A stretch of DNA of 64,000 nt from Helianthus annuus (lineage: Eukaryota > Streptophyta > Magnoliopsida > Asterales > Asteraceae): contig NC_035433.2 of assembly GCF_002127325.2 (NCBI RefSeq), forward strand, positions 89,087,350 through 89,151,349, read 5' to 3'. This document shows positions 22,025 to 33,200 of this stretch, piece by piece (position 1 is the stretch's first letter; every line of letters starts with the position of its first letter). A model generated the notes under the pieces. It had not been told where the DNA came from, searched no databases, and saw nothing but the letters and a program-made list of their open reading frames with translations. The translations under genes were made by a program, and so were the position numbers.

Positions 22025-24185
22025 TGTCACACCCCCAAAATACCACCTAAGGAATGTCCCTGTTAGGCATGTGACGTACCAACAACGAGCCACTAATTAC
22101 ATTGAACACGTGCAAGTTTCAAAATAAATCCTTAATTATTAATGAAAGATTCCATAAACGAGTTTAAATGAAAGTCAACACGTTCAGCGGAAGCAAATAG
22201 TAAACCAATGTTAAACTGTTTTAAAAAAAAACAATGTATACTATCAATAATCAATCCAATGAAACCTTCTAGTCGACCCATGACATCTCCAGCTACTCCA
22301 GACAGCAAGTTCCCAAACCCAAGATATCTAAGTACTTGCGAGCATGCAACAAGTGTATCAGACAACGCTGGTGAGTTCATAGTTTTACGAAAAACGTTAG
22401 TTACCAAGTGATTAGTGAATCCATTGAATTTAATTCCGAATGTAATGTTGAAAACAATGTTGATAATACCCCAATACAAGACGGCTTCTGATTATTTTGC
22501 CCTTTCTCCAATGCTCCTATCAAAGCATTGGTCATGACTAGGTCATTAGTTCAACACCCGTCCTCCCAGGAACGGGGTGAGGTTGCCAAACCTAAGTAGC
22601 GCTACTAACTAATACCATGTTACCTTCCCGGTAACCAAACAACACGGAGGGACTTTAAAGGTGATAGGAAGAGTATATTATCCAACATTCACGTTTTACC
22701 CAAAAGACTTATCCCTCCCCTGGATACCCACTGACTGTCCCAACCACCGGGACGCATGCTCAAGAAAGATGAACTCACCTTTGGTTTGCTCGGTAAGACT
22801 AGTTACGTGTTCAGTCGCTCAAATCAATCCTAACATAGTTACCGATATCAATCAGACTCATGCACCAAAAATTCACTTATTATAACCAGTTGTAAACACA
22901 GATTGGTCATCTCATGGCACGTATGGCATAACAGTTCACGTAAATTCATATCACAAGTTCATCCACGTGTAGTTCACATATTGCACAATAAATATTCGAA
23001 TCACTAGTCATTACGTATCACAAACATAACCGACTAACAACACCTAGCAGTTTATTACATCAATCAACTTAAAGTGTGGCCCCACTTGGTTTCAAGCACG
23101 ACTAAGTGTGTGGTCAGTTGTGCGGCCCATTACTGATCAGATTCAGCCTAGCACGAAGTCATAGACCAATACATTTAAAACACAAGATTTAATTCATATA
23201 TCCTAATCTAACTTGAAATCTAATATGACACTTTTAGCATAGCCCGAAGGCCCAAACACTATGCGATTCTTTTAAGAGTGTGCATTATGATTTAAAACAT
23301 ACAGCCTAGTCCCTGTTTACTTTACATCTCATGAATCCCATGCATCAAACATTCTAATCTTGCTTTCCTAGAAACTGTAACATCACACGAGATCAGCAAC
23401 ATAATATTCAGTTCAGATTAACCAACACCCAATTCACAAAACCAACTAATAGTTCATCGAATTACCACATGATATTAATTAAGCACAGTCATCTAGTTGG
23501 GTAAATAAGTCGCACAAGAACAGTTATAACCATGCATGCAATAACAAGACTAGAAATCATCATAAACATCATAACTATCCACTGTTGTTCCCGGTTGCCT
23601 TCTCGGCAAAGTATCCCAAGGGTTCGTCAAACAACAGTCGACGAAGTATTAATCTTCGTCGCGGATGAGTACGGCGAAGATTCACGGAGGTTTGTCACTA
23701 ACCAGTCGACGAAGAATCAAGTTCGTCGACTTGGGTTCTTCGTCGGGAATTATTCATTGCACCCTAACAGTTTCATCGATCAACACTCTTGTCAAAATCA
23801 ACACAATCTACGAGCAGTTCCTAGTTTATATCCAGCACCCCTATGACCGCAATCATGCCGATTGTTACCAACCTAGAATCGTAATTACTCTTTTATCGAA
23901 AATCATACGCATCAACAGATGTATTTTCGGCCGAGGGTGTCACGAAATCAATTTAAGAAACAAGTCACACAAACAGATTACCTTGCATAAGATCCATTAA
24001 TCAATACTGTTTTAAAGCACATGGATACGATCTTGATAATCACATTCACACACAGCAAGATTAATTAGTTGAGAGCTAATACAAATACGGAATTACTAAT
24101 CGAATGAATGAATGAAGTGGAATTCCGAGCAAATCTTCGAGAGGGGAAAAGGAGAGGCTGTCGTCGTTTTATTTGAGAGAAGGAG

Positions 24186-27100
24186 TGTAACACCTCGAAA
24201 AATTTCGTCCAATAATGTCTTGACACGTGTCATAAGGTTCCGTTATGTGAAAACATACTTTAGAGGGACTAAAAGTGACAAACAGTGAAAACTATGGAAC
24301 GTAAGGGTTCAAAGTGTCAACAATGGATAAATAGGCTCTATGATAACCCCACATAATGTTTATAACATTTAACGGATGGTTCATGGATCATACGACGCGG
24401 AAATTGCCCAAAAGTGAAGTATCGTAAACTATAGGGGCCAAAAGTGTCAACATGTTTAATTTATACCTCTGAGTGAACTTTTGGCAGACCCGAAGCTTTG
24501 TATAGCTAAAATATACTCACTAGAATATGTGGTAAAAATTTCATGAAGTTTCGTCAACGTATGAGAAAGTTATGGCCAAAACCGTACTTAAGGGACTAAA
24601 AGCGTCAACGTCGAATTCAGGGCTTTTCGGTTGAGCGCAAAGTTATCCGAGGGCATTACCATGTTGGTAAAAGTCCTAAGGTTCTTAAAAACCAAGTTTG
24701 GGGGTTTACGGGTCGAGAAAAGTAGCCGAAACGGCACGTTCAAGCTCAGGGACCAATTCTGTCAATACACGAAAGTTGTTTGGCTGAACCAGAGGCCAGG
24801 CGACCCGCCTGGGAAAGCCCAAGCGGGCCGCATGGGGCTGCCAGCGACCAGATTGTGAGTTTGGGTCATTTTGAGTCCGATTCCAAGTGCATAACAGCTG
24901 GTCTTGCCTCCAATTAAGCCAATAAACTTTCATGCAAGCCTACCATCAACAGTAACCTCAAATCCCTGCTTTAAATCAGATTGAAGGGCCAATTCTTGAT
25001 CATATTTCATAGTAACCAAAGTGCTCAAGAACACATTCTCTCAAGAACTCTCAAGGCAAGCTTTCTGGAGCATTTCTGAAGATCAAGGCCGACTCCTAGT
25101 TATCATATAACATCTATAGGACTATTGTAAGCCTTCAATTCGTTATTTAATCCATTCATGTTGTGTTAATTGCTAGAAGTCAAACTGGGGGTTCATAACC
25201 TTTGACTTTCTGATTAAACGAGTTTCTTTCAGTAATTTCTCGAATTGAAACTTGTTATAGATTAATATTTATGTGGGAAACAAACCCTCTAAAGGGTACT
25301 AACTGATTCCCACTACATGCATGCTTAATGTCGAGTCAAACATGGTTCTAAAAAGTCAACAGAAACGATTTTGGTGAAAAATAACATGATTAATGATATA
25401 GTTGACATGCAACCTGGTTGATCATTAAAAATGACTTGTAATAAATATAAGAATATGTTCTAAACATCATCCACTCGACAATCTATAGTATAGACACGAA
25501 TCGGAACCGAAAGTCTTGTAAAACGATTAATTCGTGGACTATCGACTCGGATTCATACATGCATGTACAAGATCTGTATTGGGAAGTATTTTTGACCACT
25601 TTTATTTTAGTTAAACTTTCTGGAATTTTCGTTGACTGAGTCTATGTTTAGCCTATTCGAATGCTTGTTTCCGGTTTATGCATAAAGTTGACTATTTTGC
25701 CCTTTTTGATTTAAAACGGGATTTTTGGAAAAGTGAAAGGATAGAAATCTTTATTTTTATTATATAAACTTGCACCGAAAGTTTCGGATCAGTTGGTGGT
25801 CCAGATTGTGAGTTATGGCCATTAGCGTAAACTATGTTATAAATTTACATAAACGGTCCTTTTTGCGTAGAACCCGTTTCTGGCCACGTTTTGGTACAAA
25901 ACTTTTTACCAACTGATTATATATAATATTCTGGGAATTTTGATGATTTTTAAGTAATTTTTTGGCTGAACGGATCCTCGATCACCTAGCCATTTCGGCT
26001 TATGTCGGTTTTGACCGTTTTCGCCATAAAATGAGTTTTACACATCCTTTTGACCCGAAACCTTTTTCTACTGATTTTGTATGATGAATAAATTATTATA
26101 AGACTTCTGGAAATATAAAAATCTCAGAATTACTGTGAAAACCCGAAAACGCCCTTAAATCGTATTTTTAGCGTTTTAAGCGCATAAGTAAGCGTTGTAC
26201 TTGTTTTAAACCTATAAAACTTATGCCTACTGATGTAAATCACATATTTTCATATAATAACAGTAAGTATGATATTTTAAACTCAGGTTTCCAGTTTTGG
26301 CATTTTTAGCCCTTGTGAAATTACTAAATTGCCCCTACGGTGCATAGTTTGGTTTTAAATGATATATTTGGTATAAGGGTCATACCCTACTGATATAATA
26401 AGTTATATTAAGTATATTTACTGTATGAACCAGACCCGAAACTCAGATTTCTAATTTTATCCTTTTATTATCTTTTAAATGACCAAAATGCCCTTCTAAG
26501 GCATAAATTGAGTTTAAAATTATCCCGGGCAATATAGAACATAACTTACTGATATAATATCATATTCTAAGCATATTAATTCAGGGAACTTGCATTTGAA
26601 TCTTTTGGCTACCCGTATCGCCCTTTTTGCGTTCGGTTCGGTTTACGTAACTAGTTTGCGTAAATTGACCGAAACAGGTCAAACGATATCGTTTTTGCTT
26701 CAAAATCCAGAATGTATTTAGTATAACCGTATTATACAAGTATTCAAACTTGTCGGGTCTAAATCACATTCTATCCGGTCTTTCGCTTAATCGTGCGTAA
26801 ACCGTATCACTCCTAAAACTAACCGGTCAAAGCTTAAGCTTAAATAAAAGGCCGTTAGGAATCTAATAGGTTAATTATAAACCTTTGTTCCAGATTAGGA
26901 AGCCCGGTAAAAGCTACCACCACTTATCGTTTGTGACTTATACTTGCTCAGGTAAATACATTTTGACTTATTTTCCCTATACGGGCTTGGGGTACGGTAT
27001 TTAAAATACCGCTTGATCGGGCGCACAAGTCCTGCTCCCTATGGGTGTTCAGTCTTGAATAGCTTGTGTGATTTCGTTTAAACAGTTTTGTCTTACTTAA

Positions 27101-27729
27101 AGGCTTTGGGGGGTTGTTGACCATGTCCCGGATATCCTTGGCATTATCTTACGAGATGGCCACGACCAGAGCACGGGGTGTAGGCGTACACCCGTCGTGT
27201 ATAACTCTTTGATGTGGTGTGTCAATTAAATCTCTAGCCCGGACAGTAGATCCCGGGCCACCAGAGATATAAGTGCATGTAATTCGTTCACAAGTTTATA
27301 TTATATAAATATCCCAAGTTAATAAAAATATTTATGCCTTGTGCATTTAAATAAATTTTCAATCATTTTCAAAATGAGTCAGTCGATTTGTATTTACCAG
27401 TGTAAACTGACGTATTTCTCCCAAAAGATTAAGTGCAGGTACTATACGGAAATAGGCTGGCTGTTTCCTAGAGAGCGTCCACAATAGTCTCGCAAACTCG
27501 GACGACATTTATCTGTTGAACTATTTTATTCTTATTTTATTTGATCCGCCTGTGGATCCATTTCAACGACTGTGATAATTATTATTGCACTTTAATTAAA
27601 GTTGAAATGTTTCTATTCTGCTTCCGCTGTGCATTATTATATTGTGTGGATTGTCTATGACGATGCCAACTACGTCACTGTACCCCACACCGGGCCCACC
27701 GGTGACACGTGGAAATTGGGGGTGTGACA
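24186..27729 (+). repeat. 5' LTR of element D
   Basis: It starts TGTAACACCTCG and ends GGGGGTGTGACA. An inverted repeat CCAGGCG-ACC-CGCCTGG sits at 24796-24812, in the likely U3 part. Repeated motifs such as CTGATATAATA and ATTGCCCCTACGG occur through the body. The 75-codon frames in it are repeated exactly in the 3' LTR and carry no domain. It contains no gene. Confidence 0.92.
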
Positions 27730-27732
27730 GGT

Positions 27733-27749
27733 TGGTATCAGAGCCAACG
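27733..27749 (+). other. Primer binding site of element D
   Basis: TGGTATCAGAGCCAACG lies three bases after the LTR end. TGGTATCAGAGC is complementary to the 3' end of plant initiator tRNA-Met, the usual primer of chromoviruses. Confidence 0.9.
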
Positions 27750-27933
27750 CTGAGTGAATTAAACACTATCCTAATGTGTTTAATCTCAGTTACACAATTG
27801 CACATTTCTCGATTTTCGAGTCTAGACAAAGAACTTAGGAAATGTTCAACTTTCGTTTAATTTATTTTTATTTATTATTGCATTGTCTTACATATATTGT
27901 TGTGCAACTTGTTTGACTTTTGACAGGATCAGG

Positions 27934-29259
27934 ATGCCGCCAAGGATGAGAGGTCGTGGAGGATTTCCTACATCGCACGATCATGAGGCTGGTCCCTCGC
28001 ATAGGCGGGCCCCATCTGCTACACACCACACAGCCGCCAACGACCTTTGGAGGTCTATTGCCGAGCCTGCTAGGCATTCGGTTTCCGCGAGCACTTCTCC
28101 GTCATTACCCCACTCGTTTGGGCCCCATTCGGAGAACGGGCCCCATGATTCGCTTGGATCATACATACCGTTGCACCAGTCACCACACCAGCACCCAGCG
28201 CCCGTCTACCAGGGTTTGTATAACCCTAATGCTTATGTGGAGGAGCCAGTGGGCCATAACCCACTTGGACAGGAGGACCACCTTCCTGGTGGTCACGAGA
28301 TGGACGTAGACGAGGAGACGGACCCTTCGCTCCCACCATCAGGTACACCAAACCACCCGATTGAGATATCGGATGGGTCGCCATACACAGGATCACCATT
28401 TAATGGTGTGGACAGCTTCCAGGAGAGGTTCAAGCAGCATGATTGGTACTTCACCCCTAGCCACAACTCTCCTATGCTTCAATCACTCCATGGTACTCCG
28501 ATGCTTCAATCGCTCCATGGTTCGCCGGTGCACTCACAGCACCACTCGCAGCAGCAGCAGCTCCAGCAGCAGCCGCCTCTACCGCAGGACCTATCTGAGG
28601 CCCTGTGGCGTGACGTGATCACTCCGTCACCACCGCCGCCGCCAGTTTTACCTCCTCCGCCTCAGAGGCCTAGGAGGAATGTGCGCATGTCTACGCGCGG
28701 AGGGATTCGCATAGGCACCCCTCCACGTGTTAGTAGCAGCCGCTACACGTCTCTACCCGGGGAGTCTGAGACAGGGGAGTCTCAGCATCCCGTATCGGAG
28801 GTTACTTCTGTTCCGATCCCGCCTCTGCCGCCGCAGAATTTTGGAGAGCCGATTCCGGCTTATGCTAGTGCCGCTCAGTTCAACCCGTTCGAGCAGGTGT
28901 TCCCTCAGGGTTATGATTACACGGGAGACCCTTACTGGCAAGCTGTGAACTACAGCTCACTCCCACATAGTGGTCCACTTGGAGACCCTTGGGCTGCTGG
29001 CCCATCTACTTTTGGTTACCCTCCGGGTTACCAACAGCCACCGCAGCCGCAGCCTTACCAGCCGCCGCAGCCGCAGCACTACCAGCCACCACCACCGGCG
29101 CCTATGATGTCGCCGCCGCAGGTTCAGGAGATCCTGCAGGGGATTGATAGCATGCGACGCGAGTTTCAGCACAATATGCGAGAGGATCGCCGACGCACCA
29201 GTGGCTTGTTTAAGAAGGTGTTCGATTTGCTCAAAGGAAAGAGCAAGAAGGATCGTTGA
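27934..29259 (+). CDS. Extra ORF1 upstream of gag, Pro/Gln-rich protein of unknown function
   Basis: The frame is 441 codons from MPPRMRGRGG; element E shares the MPPR start, so I prefer it to an upstream Met at 27883. No known domain is recognised. Visible features: basic RG-rich N-terminus, acidic DVDEETDP near residue 130, GTPNHPIEISDGS, QERFKQHDWYFTPS, a tandem MLQSLHG(T/S)P repeat, Gln-rich SQQQQLQQQ, Pro runs, RRNVRMSTRGGIRIGTP, a PxQPxxYQPP repeat, and a helical basic tail LFKKVFDLLKGKSKKDR. These blocks recur in element E's copy, implying past selection on protein. No signal peptide or membrane segment is seen. A CAG seven bases upstream could be a splice acceptor (inference). A role in RNA binding or element regulation is speculation. 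Confidence 0.75.
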   Translation: MPPRMRGRGGFPTSHDHEAGPSHRRAPSATHHTAANDLWRSIAEPARHSVSASTSPSLPHSFGPHSENGPHDSLGSYIPLHQSPHQHPAPVYQGLYNPNAYVEEPVGHNPLGQEDHLPGGHEMDVDEETDPSLPPSGTPNHPIEISDGSPYTGSPFNGVDSFQERFKQHDWYFTPSHNSPMLQSLHGTPMLQSLHGSPVHSQHHSQQQQLQQQPPLPQDLSEALWRDVITPSPPPPPVLPPPPQRPRRNVRMSTRGGIRIGTPPRVSSSRYTSLPGESETGESQHPVSEVTSVPIPPLPPQNFGEPIPAYASAAQFNPFEQVFPQGYDYTGDPYWQAVNYSSLPHSGPLGDPWAAGPSTFGYPPGYQQPPQPQPYQPPQPQHYQPPPPAPMMSPPQVQEILQGIDSMRREFQHNMREDRRRTSGLFKKVFDLLKGKSKKDR

Positions 29260-29286
29260 ATCCTTCGATTATTATTTCGTGTACTC

Positions 29287-29443
29287 ATGTCCCTGCGTGG
29301 ACATTTATTCCAGTACTCTACCCCTGCGTGGGTATATCTATCATTCCCTACCCCTGTGTGGGTATGTTATCTTGTTAACCCCTGCGTGGGTTTGTTTTAT
29401 TTTATTTGGATTATTATTGTACTTGTTTAGCCCCTGCGCGGGC
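29287..29443 (+). other. Five-hairpin array with invariant CTGYGY loop
   Basis: There are five units beginning 28 bases after the ORF1 stop: 29287-29304 (stem ATGTCC/GGACAT), 29319-29334 (TACCC/GGGTA), 29349-29364 (TACCC/GGGTA), 29377-29392 (AACCC/GGGTT) and 29430-29443 (GCCC/GGGC). Loops are CTGCGT, CTGCGT, CTGTGT, CTGCGT and CTGCGC. Stem bases change in pairs while the loop stays fixed. Element E has the matching array at 48831-48976 with similar spacing. This pattern points to structured RNA or a repeated protein-binding site. Confidence 0.75.
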
Positions 29444-29703
29444 ATGTTATTCATGCTAGTTATGTTATTTCAAAGTCCCGTTTAGGGCAATTATGTACTG
29501 GTATTTTATTGGAAATTTAAATGGTTAATTTGAATTTATCATTTTATTTATATGCATGAATATAATATTAAAATAATGGAAAATATCAATTTTTATTTGA
29601 TTTGCCATTTTATAAGAATCTTAGTAAGGTATAACCTAGCCTGAATGCCTTATTAACAGGCCTGGCCCTGATGGTAAAACCTGGTTGAAAGGATTCAACT
29701 CCC
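29444..29703 (+). other. Leader after hairpin array
   Basis: AT-rich non-coding leader between the hairpin array and the inverted repeat. It contains GTCCCGTTTAGGGC (29476-29489), a similar short CCC/GGG hairpin with another loop, also present in element E near 48992. Nothing else is recognised. Confidence 0.5.
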
Positions 29704-29729
29704 TGTTAACATCTGAGAACATGTTAACA
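29704..29729 (+). repeat. TGTTAACAT inverted repeat in leader
   Basis: TGTTAACAT, 8-base spacer CTGAGAAC, ATGTTAACA: a 9-bp stem. Element E has ATGTTAACAT twice with an 8-base spacer at 49364-49391, at the corresponding place. Confidence 0.65.
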
Positions 29730-29780
29730 TTCTGGGCTAAGCGTGATCTGTAGAATCACACGACCCATTTTTTAAAATTA

Positions 29781-30001
29781 TCTACAGATTTTATCTGTAC
29801 ACAAGTCTATTAATGACTTGATACCTACGGGTTATGACTATGTCATATAGTGGCAGTTGTGGTCTATGACTCCCTGCCTAGTAAAGAAATATCTACAGAT
29901 TATATCTGTACACAAGTCTATTAATGGCTTGATACCTACGGGTTATAACTATGTTATATAACGACAGTTGTGGTATATGACTCTCTGTCTAGTAAAGGAT
30001 T
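29781..30001 (+). repeat. Tandem duplication of about 111 bases in leader
   Basis: Copy 1 (29781-29890) and copy 2 (29892-30001) share TACAGAT-TWT-ATCTGTA (itself a 7-bp hairpin), ACACAAGTCTATTAATG and CTTGATACCTACGGGTTAT. They differ at several bases. Element E seems to have only one related CCTACGGGT block (49497-49505). Confidence 0.75.
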
Positions 30002-30234
30002 ATTTGTTTAATTATACAATTTATAGTCCTATGAAAATCTAAATTTATAATTTAGTAATTGTCCGTTGTGACTAGGCCTATGGTGCCAATATATATGTAG
30101 TTTCATTCCTTGATTGCTAATAAGAGCCTGAATGAAATTTATTAAATTAACTGCTAAGGTTTTTGATACCATGGTTAATAAATCGTCTAGGACGATAAAA
30201 CTGTTAGGTTCTAAATAAGACCTTGTCCTTTATT

Positions 30235-30249
30235 GTAGCTTAAAGCTAC
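30235..30249 (+). promoter_or_regulatory. Hairpin at the gag-pol start codon
   Basis: GTAGCTT-A-AAGCTAC is a near-perfect palindrome ending one base before ATG 30251. Element E keeps the pairing with a different loop (TGTAGC-GGTGAA-GCTACA, 49808-49825). TTGTAG at 30233-30238 could also be a splice acceptor. Confidence 0.55.
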
Positions 30250-30250
30250 G

Positions 30251-33200
30251 ATGGCCAAATCGGAAAAAACCAACAGTCATTCTGGGGAACGCTCAGATAA
30301 TGCAAAGATTCACGTTACCGGTGCAGAATTGCAAGCACTGATTGATAATGCTGTCGCCAAGGCTATGGATAGGCAGTTCAGAGAATCTAGTGGTACTCAG
30401 AGTAGAACCCGCTCAGTGACGCATGTCAAGGCTAAGACTCATTCTGGGGCTCATAGTAAGCCGCCGTCTAAAAAGAGTGAGCCAAAGAAAGTTGAGGATG
30501 ATAATCATTCCTCCAACCACAGCAGCGTCCCGAAACAGGAGATTGAGCTGAAACGTGACACGTACAGCAGGTCCTGTACGTACAAATATTTTGTATCCTG
30601 CAAGCCCAGAGATTTCACTGGGGAAAAGGGAGCCGTCGATTGTATGACGTGGATCGACGAGATGGACACTGTAGTTGATATCAGCGGGTGTGCTGATAGG
30701 GACGTCGTTAAGTACGTGTCCCAATCATTCAAAGGAGATGCGTTAGCATGGTGGAGGTCACTCCTACAAGCTGCCGGTAAGGCCACACTGTACGGTTTGT
30801 CATGGGAACAGTTTGTGGCCCTGATTAAAGAGAACTTCTGTCCGCAGCACGAGGTCGAGCGAATCGAATCGGATTTCGTATCCTTAGTCATGAAGAACCT
30901 CGATTGTCAAACGTATCTTACTACGTTCAACACGCTGTCTCGTTTAGTGCCTTACTTGGTGACCCCGGAGCCACGTAGGATTGCTCGATTCATTGGGGGT
31001 CTGGCACCGGAGATAAAGGCGAGTGTTAAAGCTTCAAGACCTACAACATTTCGATCCGTAGCGGATCTATCCCTCTCCCTCACTCAAGACGTGGTTAGAT
31101 TGAGAGCCATAAGGAGCTCTGAGGAGAACAAACGAAAACGTGAGGATGACACCTCACGGAGATCTGAAAAGCGACATAGAGGGAACAACGACCACAGGAA
31201 AGGGTCAGGGTCTAGGAAGAGTGATCATCAGTCGGGTGAAAAACCCAGATGCAAGTTTTGTAGGAGACACCACTTTGGGAGGTGTCGGTTTGAAACGAAA
31301 TCCCAGTCTTCGGAGAAGCGATGTGGAATCTGCAAGTCCACCGAACATAAGGCTGTGGATTGCAAGAAGATGAAGGATGCAACTTGTTTTGGTTGCAACG
31401 AAAAAGGTCATATTCGGCCCAACTGTCCAAAGTTTGCGAAGAAGGCCGAGGAAGGGAAGAAGACTAATGCGAGAGTCTTCAAAATGGACGCAAAGGAAGC
31501 AGTCCTTGACGATAACGTCATTACCGGTACGTTTCTTGTAAACGATATTTTTGCTAGAGTCTTGTTTGATTCTGGAGCTGATAAGTCGTTTGTAGATAAT
31601 AAGTTTTGTAAACTGTTGAACCTTCCTGTTAAAACCTTAAGCGTGAAATATGAGGTGGAATTAGCCGATGGAACCATAGAAACTGCCTCAACTGTTTTAG
31701 ATGGATGTGTTATATCCATTAGGAATCATTCTTTCCCGCTATCCTTGCTTCCCTTTAAGCTAGCTGGATTCGACATAGTGATAGGCATGGATTGGTTGTC
31801 GAATAACCAAGCCCAGTTTCTGTGCAATAGAAAGCAGGTGATAGTGAAGACTCCGTCTGGTGAGTCGCTCACTATTCAAGGAGATACCCAACATGGATTG
31901 CCCGAGCAAGTGTCCATGCTCAAGGCATCCAGATGCATGCAGAAGGGATGTGTCATCTATATGGCCCAAGTTACCATTGATGAGCCGAAGCCGAAGATTA
32001 AGGATATCCCTGTTATATCAGAATATCCTGAAGTGTTTCCTGAAGAACTACCCGGATTGCCACCGGATAGACAAGTAGAGTTTCGGATAGATATCATTCC
32101 AGGCACTGCGCCTGTGGCAAGAGCACCATACAGATTGGCACCAACGGAGATGAAGGAGTTGAGGACGCAGTTGGATGATCTATTAGCTAAGGGTTTTATC
32201 AGACCTAGCTCATCTCCTTGGGGAGCGCCAATCTTGTTCGTTAAAAAGAAGGATGGTTCGATGCGTCTGTGCATCGATTACCGTGAACTTAACAAGGTCA
32301 CTATCAAGAATAGGTATCCGTTACCCAGGATCGACGATCTGTTCGATCAGTTGCAAGGAGCAAGTTATTTCTCCAAGATTGACCTGAGGTCAGGTTATCA
32401 TCAGTTGAAGGTCAAGGATGAAGACGTACACAAGACCGCGTTTAGGACTCGTTATGGACACTACGAGTTCCTAGTGATGCCGTTTGGGCTCACTAACGCA
32501 CCAGCCGCGTTCATGGATCTCATGAATCGCGTCTGCAAACCTTACTTAGATAAGTTCGTTATCGTCTTTATTGATGACATTCTTATCTACTCGAAGAGCC
32601 AAGCTGACCATGAGAAACACCTTCGTTGTATTCTCAAACTACTGAATCAAGAGAAGCTTTATGCCAAATTCTCGAAGTGTGAATTTTGGCTTCGAGAAGT
32701 CCAATTCCTTGGACATGTTGTAAGTGAGCGTGGTATCCAAGTAGATCCCGCTAAAGTAGAAGCAGTTATGAATTGGCAGGAGCCGAAGACTCCTACTGAG
32801 ATTCGCAGTTTCCTCGGATTGGCAGGATATTACAGAAGATTCATCGAGAACTTCTCAAGGATTGCTGCGCCCCTAACCTCATTGACCCGTAAGAAGAGTA
32901 AGTTTGATTGGGGCCCTAAGCAGCAGGAATCCTTTGACATTCTGAAGCAGAAGCTGAGCCATGCACCAGTGTTGACATTGCCCGATGGTATAGATGAATT
33001 TGTGGTGTATTGTGATGCATCACATACTGGCATGGGCTGTGTACTCATGCAGAAAGGCAAAGTCATTGCCTACGCTTCTCGACAGCTCAAAGTGCATGAG
33101 AAGAACTACACCACCCACGATTTGGAATTGGGTGCGGTTGTATTTGCTTTGAAGTTATGGAGACATTACTTGTATGGAACCAAGTGCATAATTTATTCGG

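Noticed and set aside
22132..22479. 115-codon minus-strand frame
   Set aside because: Inside the solo LTR, with no known motif; chance is more likely.
23532..24000. 104- and 111-codon frames in the solo LTR
   Set aside because: No recognisable domain; inside non-coding LTR sequence containing inverted repeats.
24631..24858. 75-codon frame repeated exactly at 35310-35537
   Set aside because: The repetition only reflects the near-identical LTRs of element D; no domain and no relative in element E's LTR.
27733..27749. tRNA gene
   Set aside because: Only the 3'-end complement is present, directly after an LTR; it is a primer site. No tRNA cloverleaf was found in the window.
29144..29485. Reading the hairpin array as a coding repeat (PCVD, PAW units)
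   Set aside because: The repeat falls in different frames from unit to unit and the stems co-vary at DNA level, so structure explains it better than protein.
30413..30891. Antisense frames over gag-pol
   Set aside because: Shadows of the strongly biased coding strand; they do not match known proteins.
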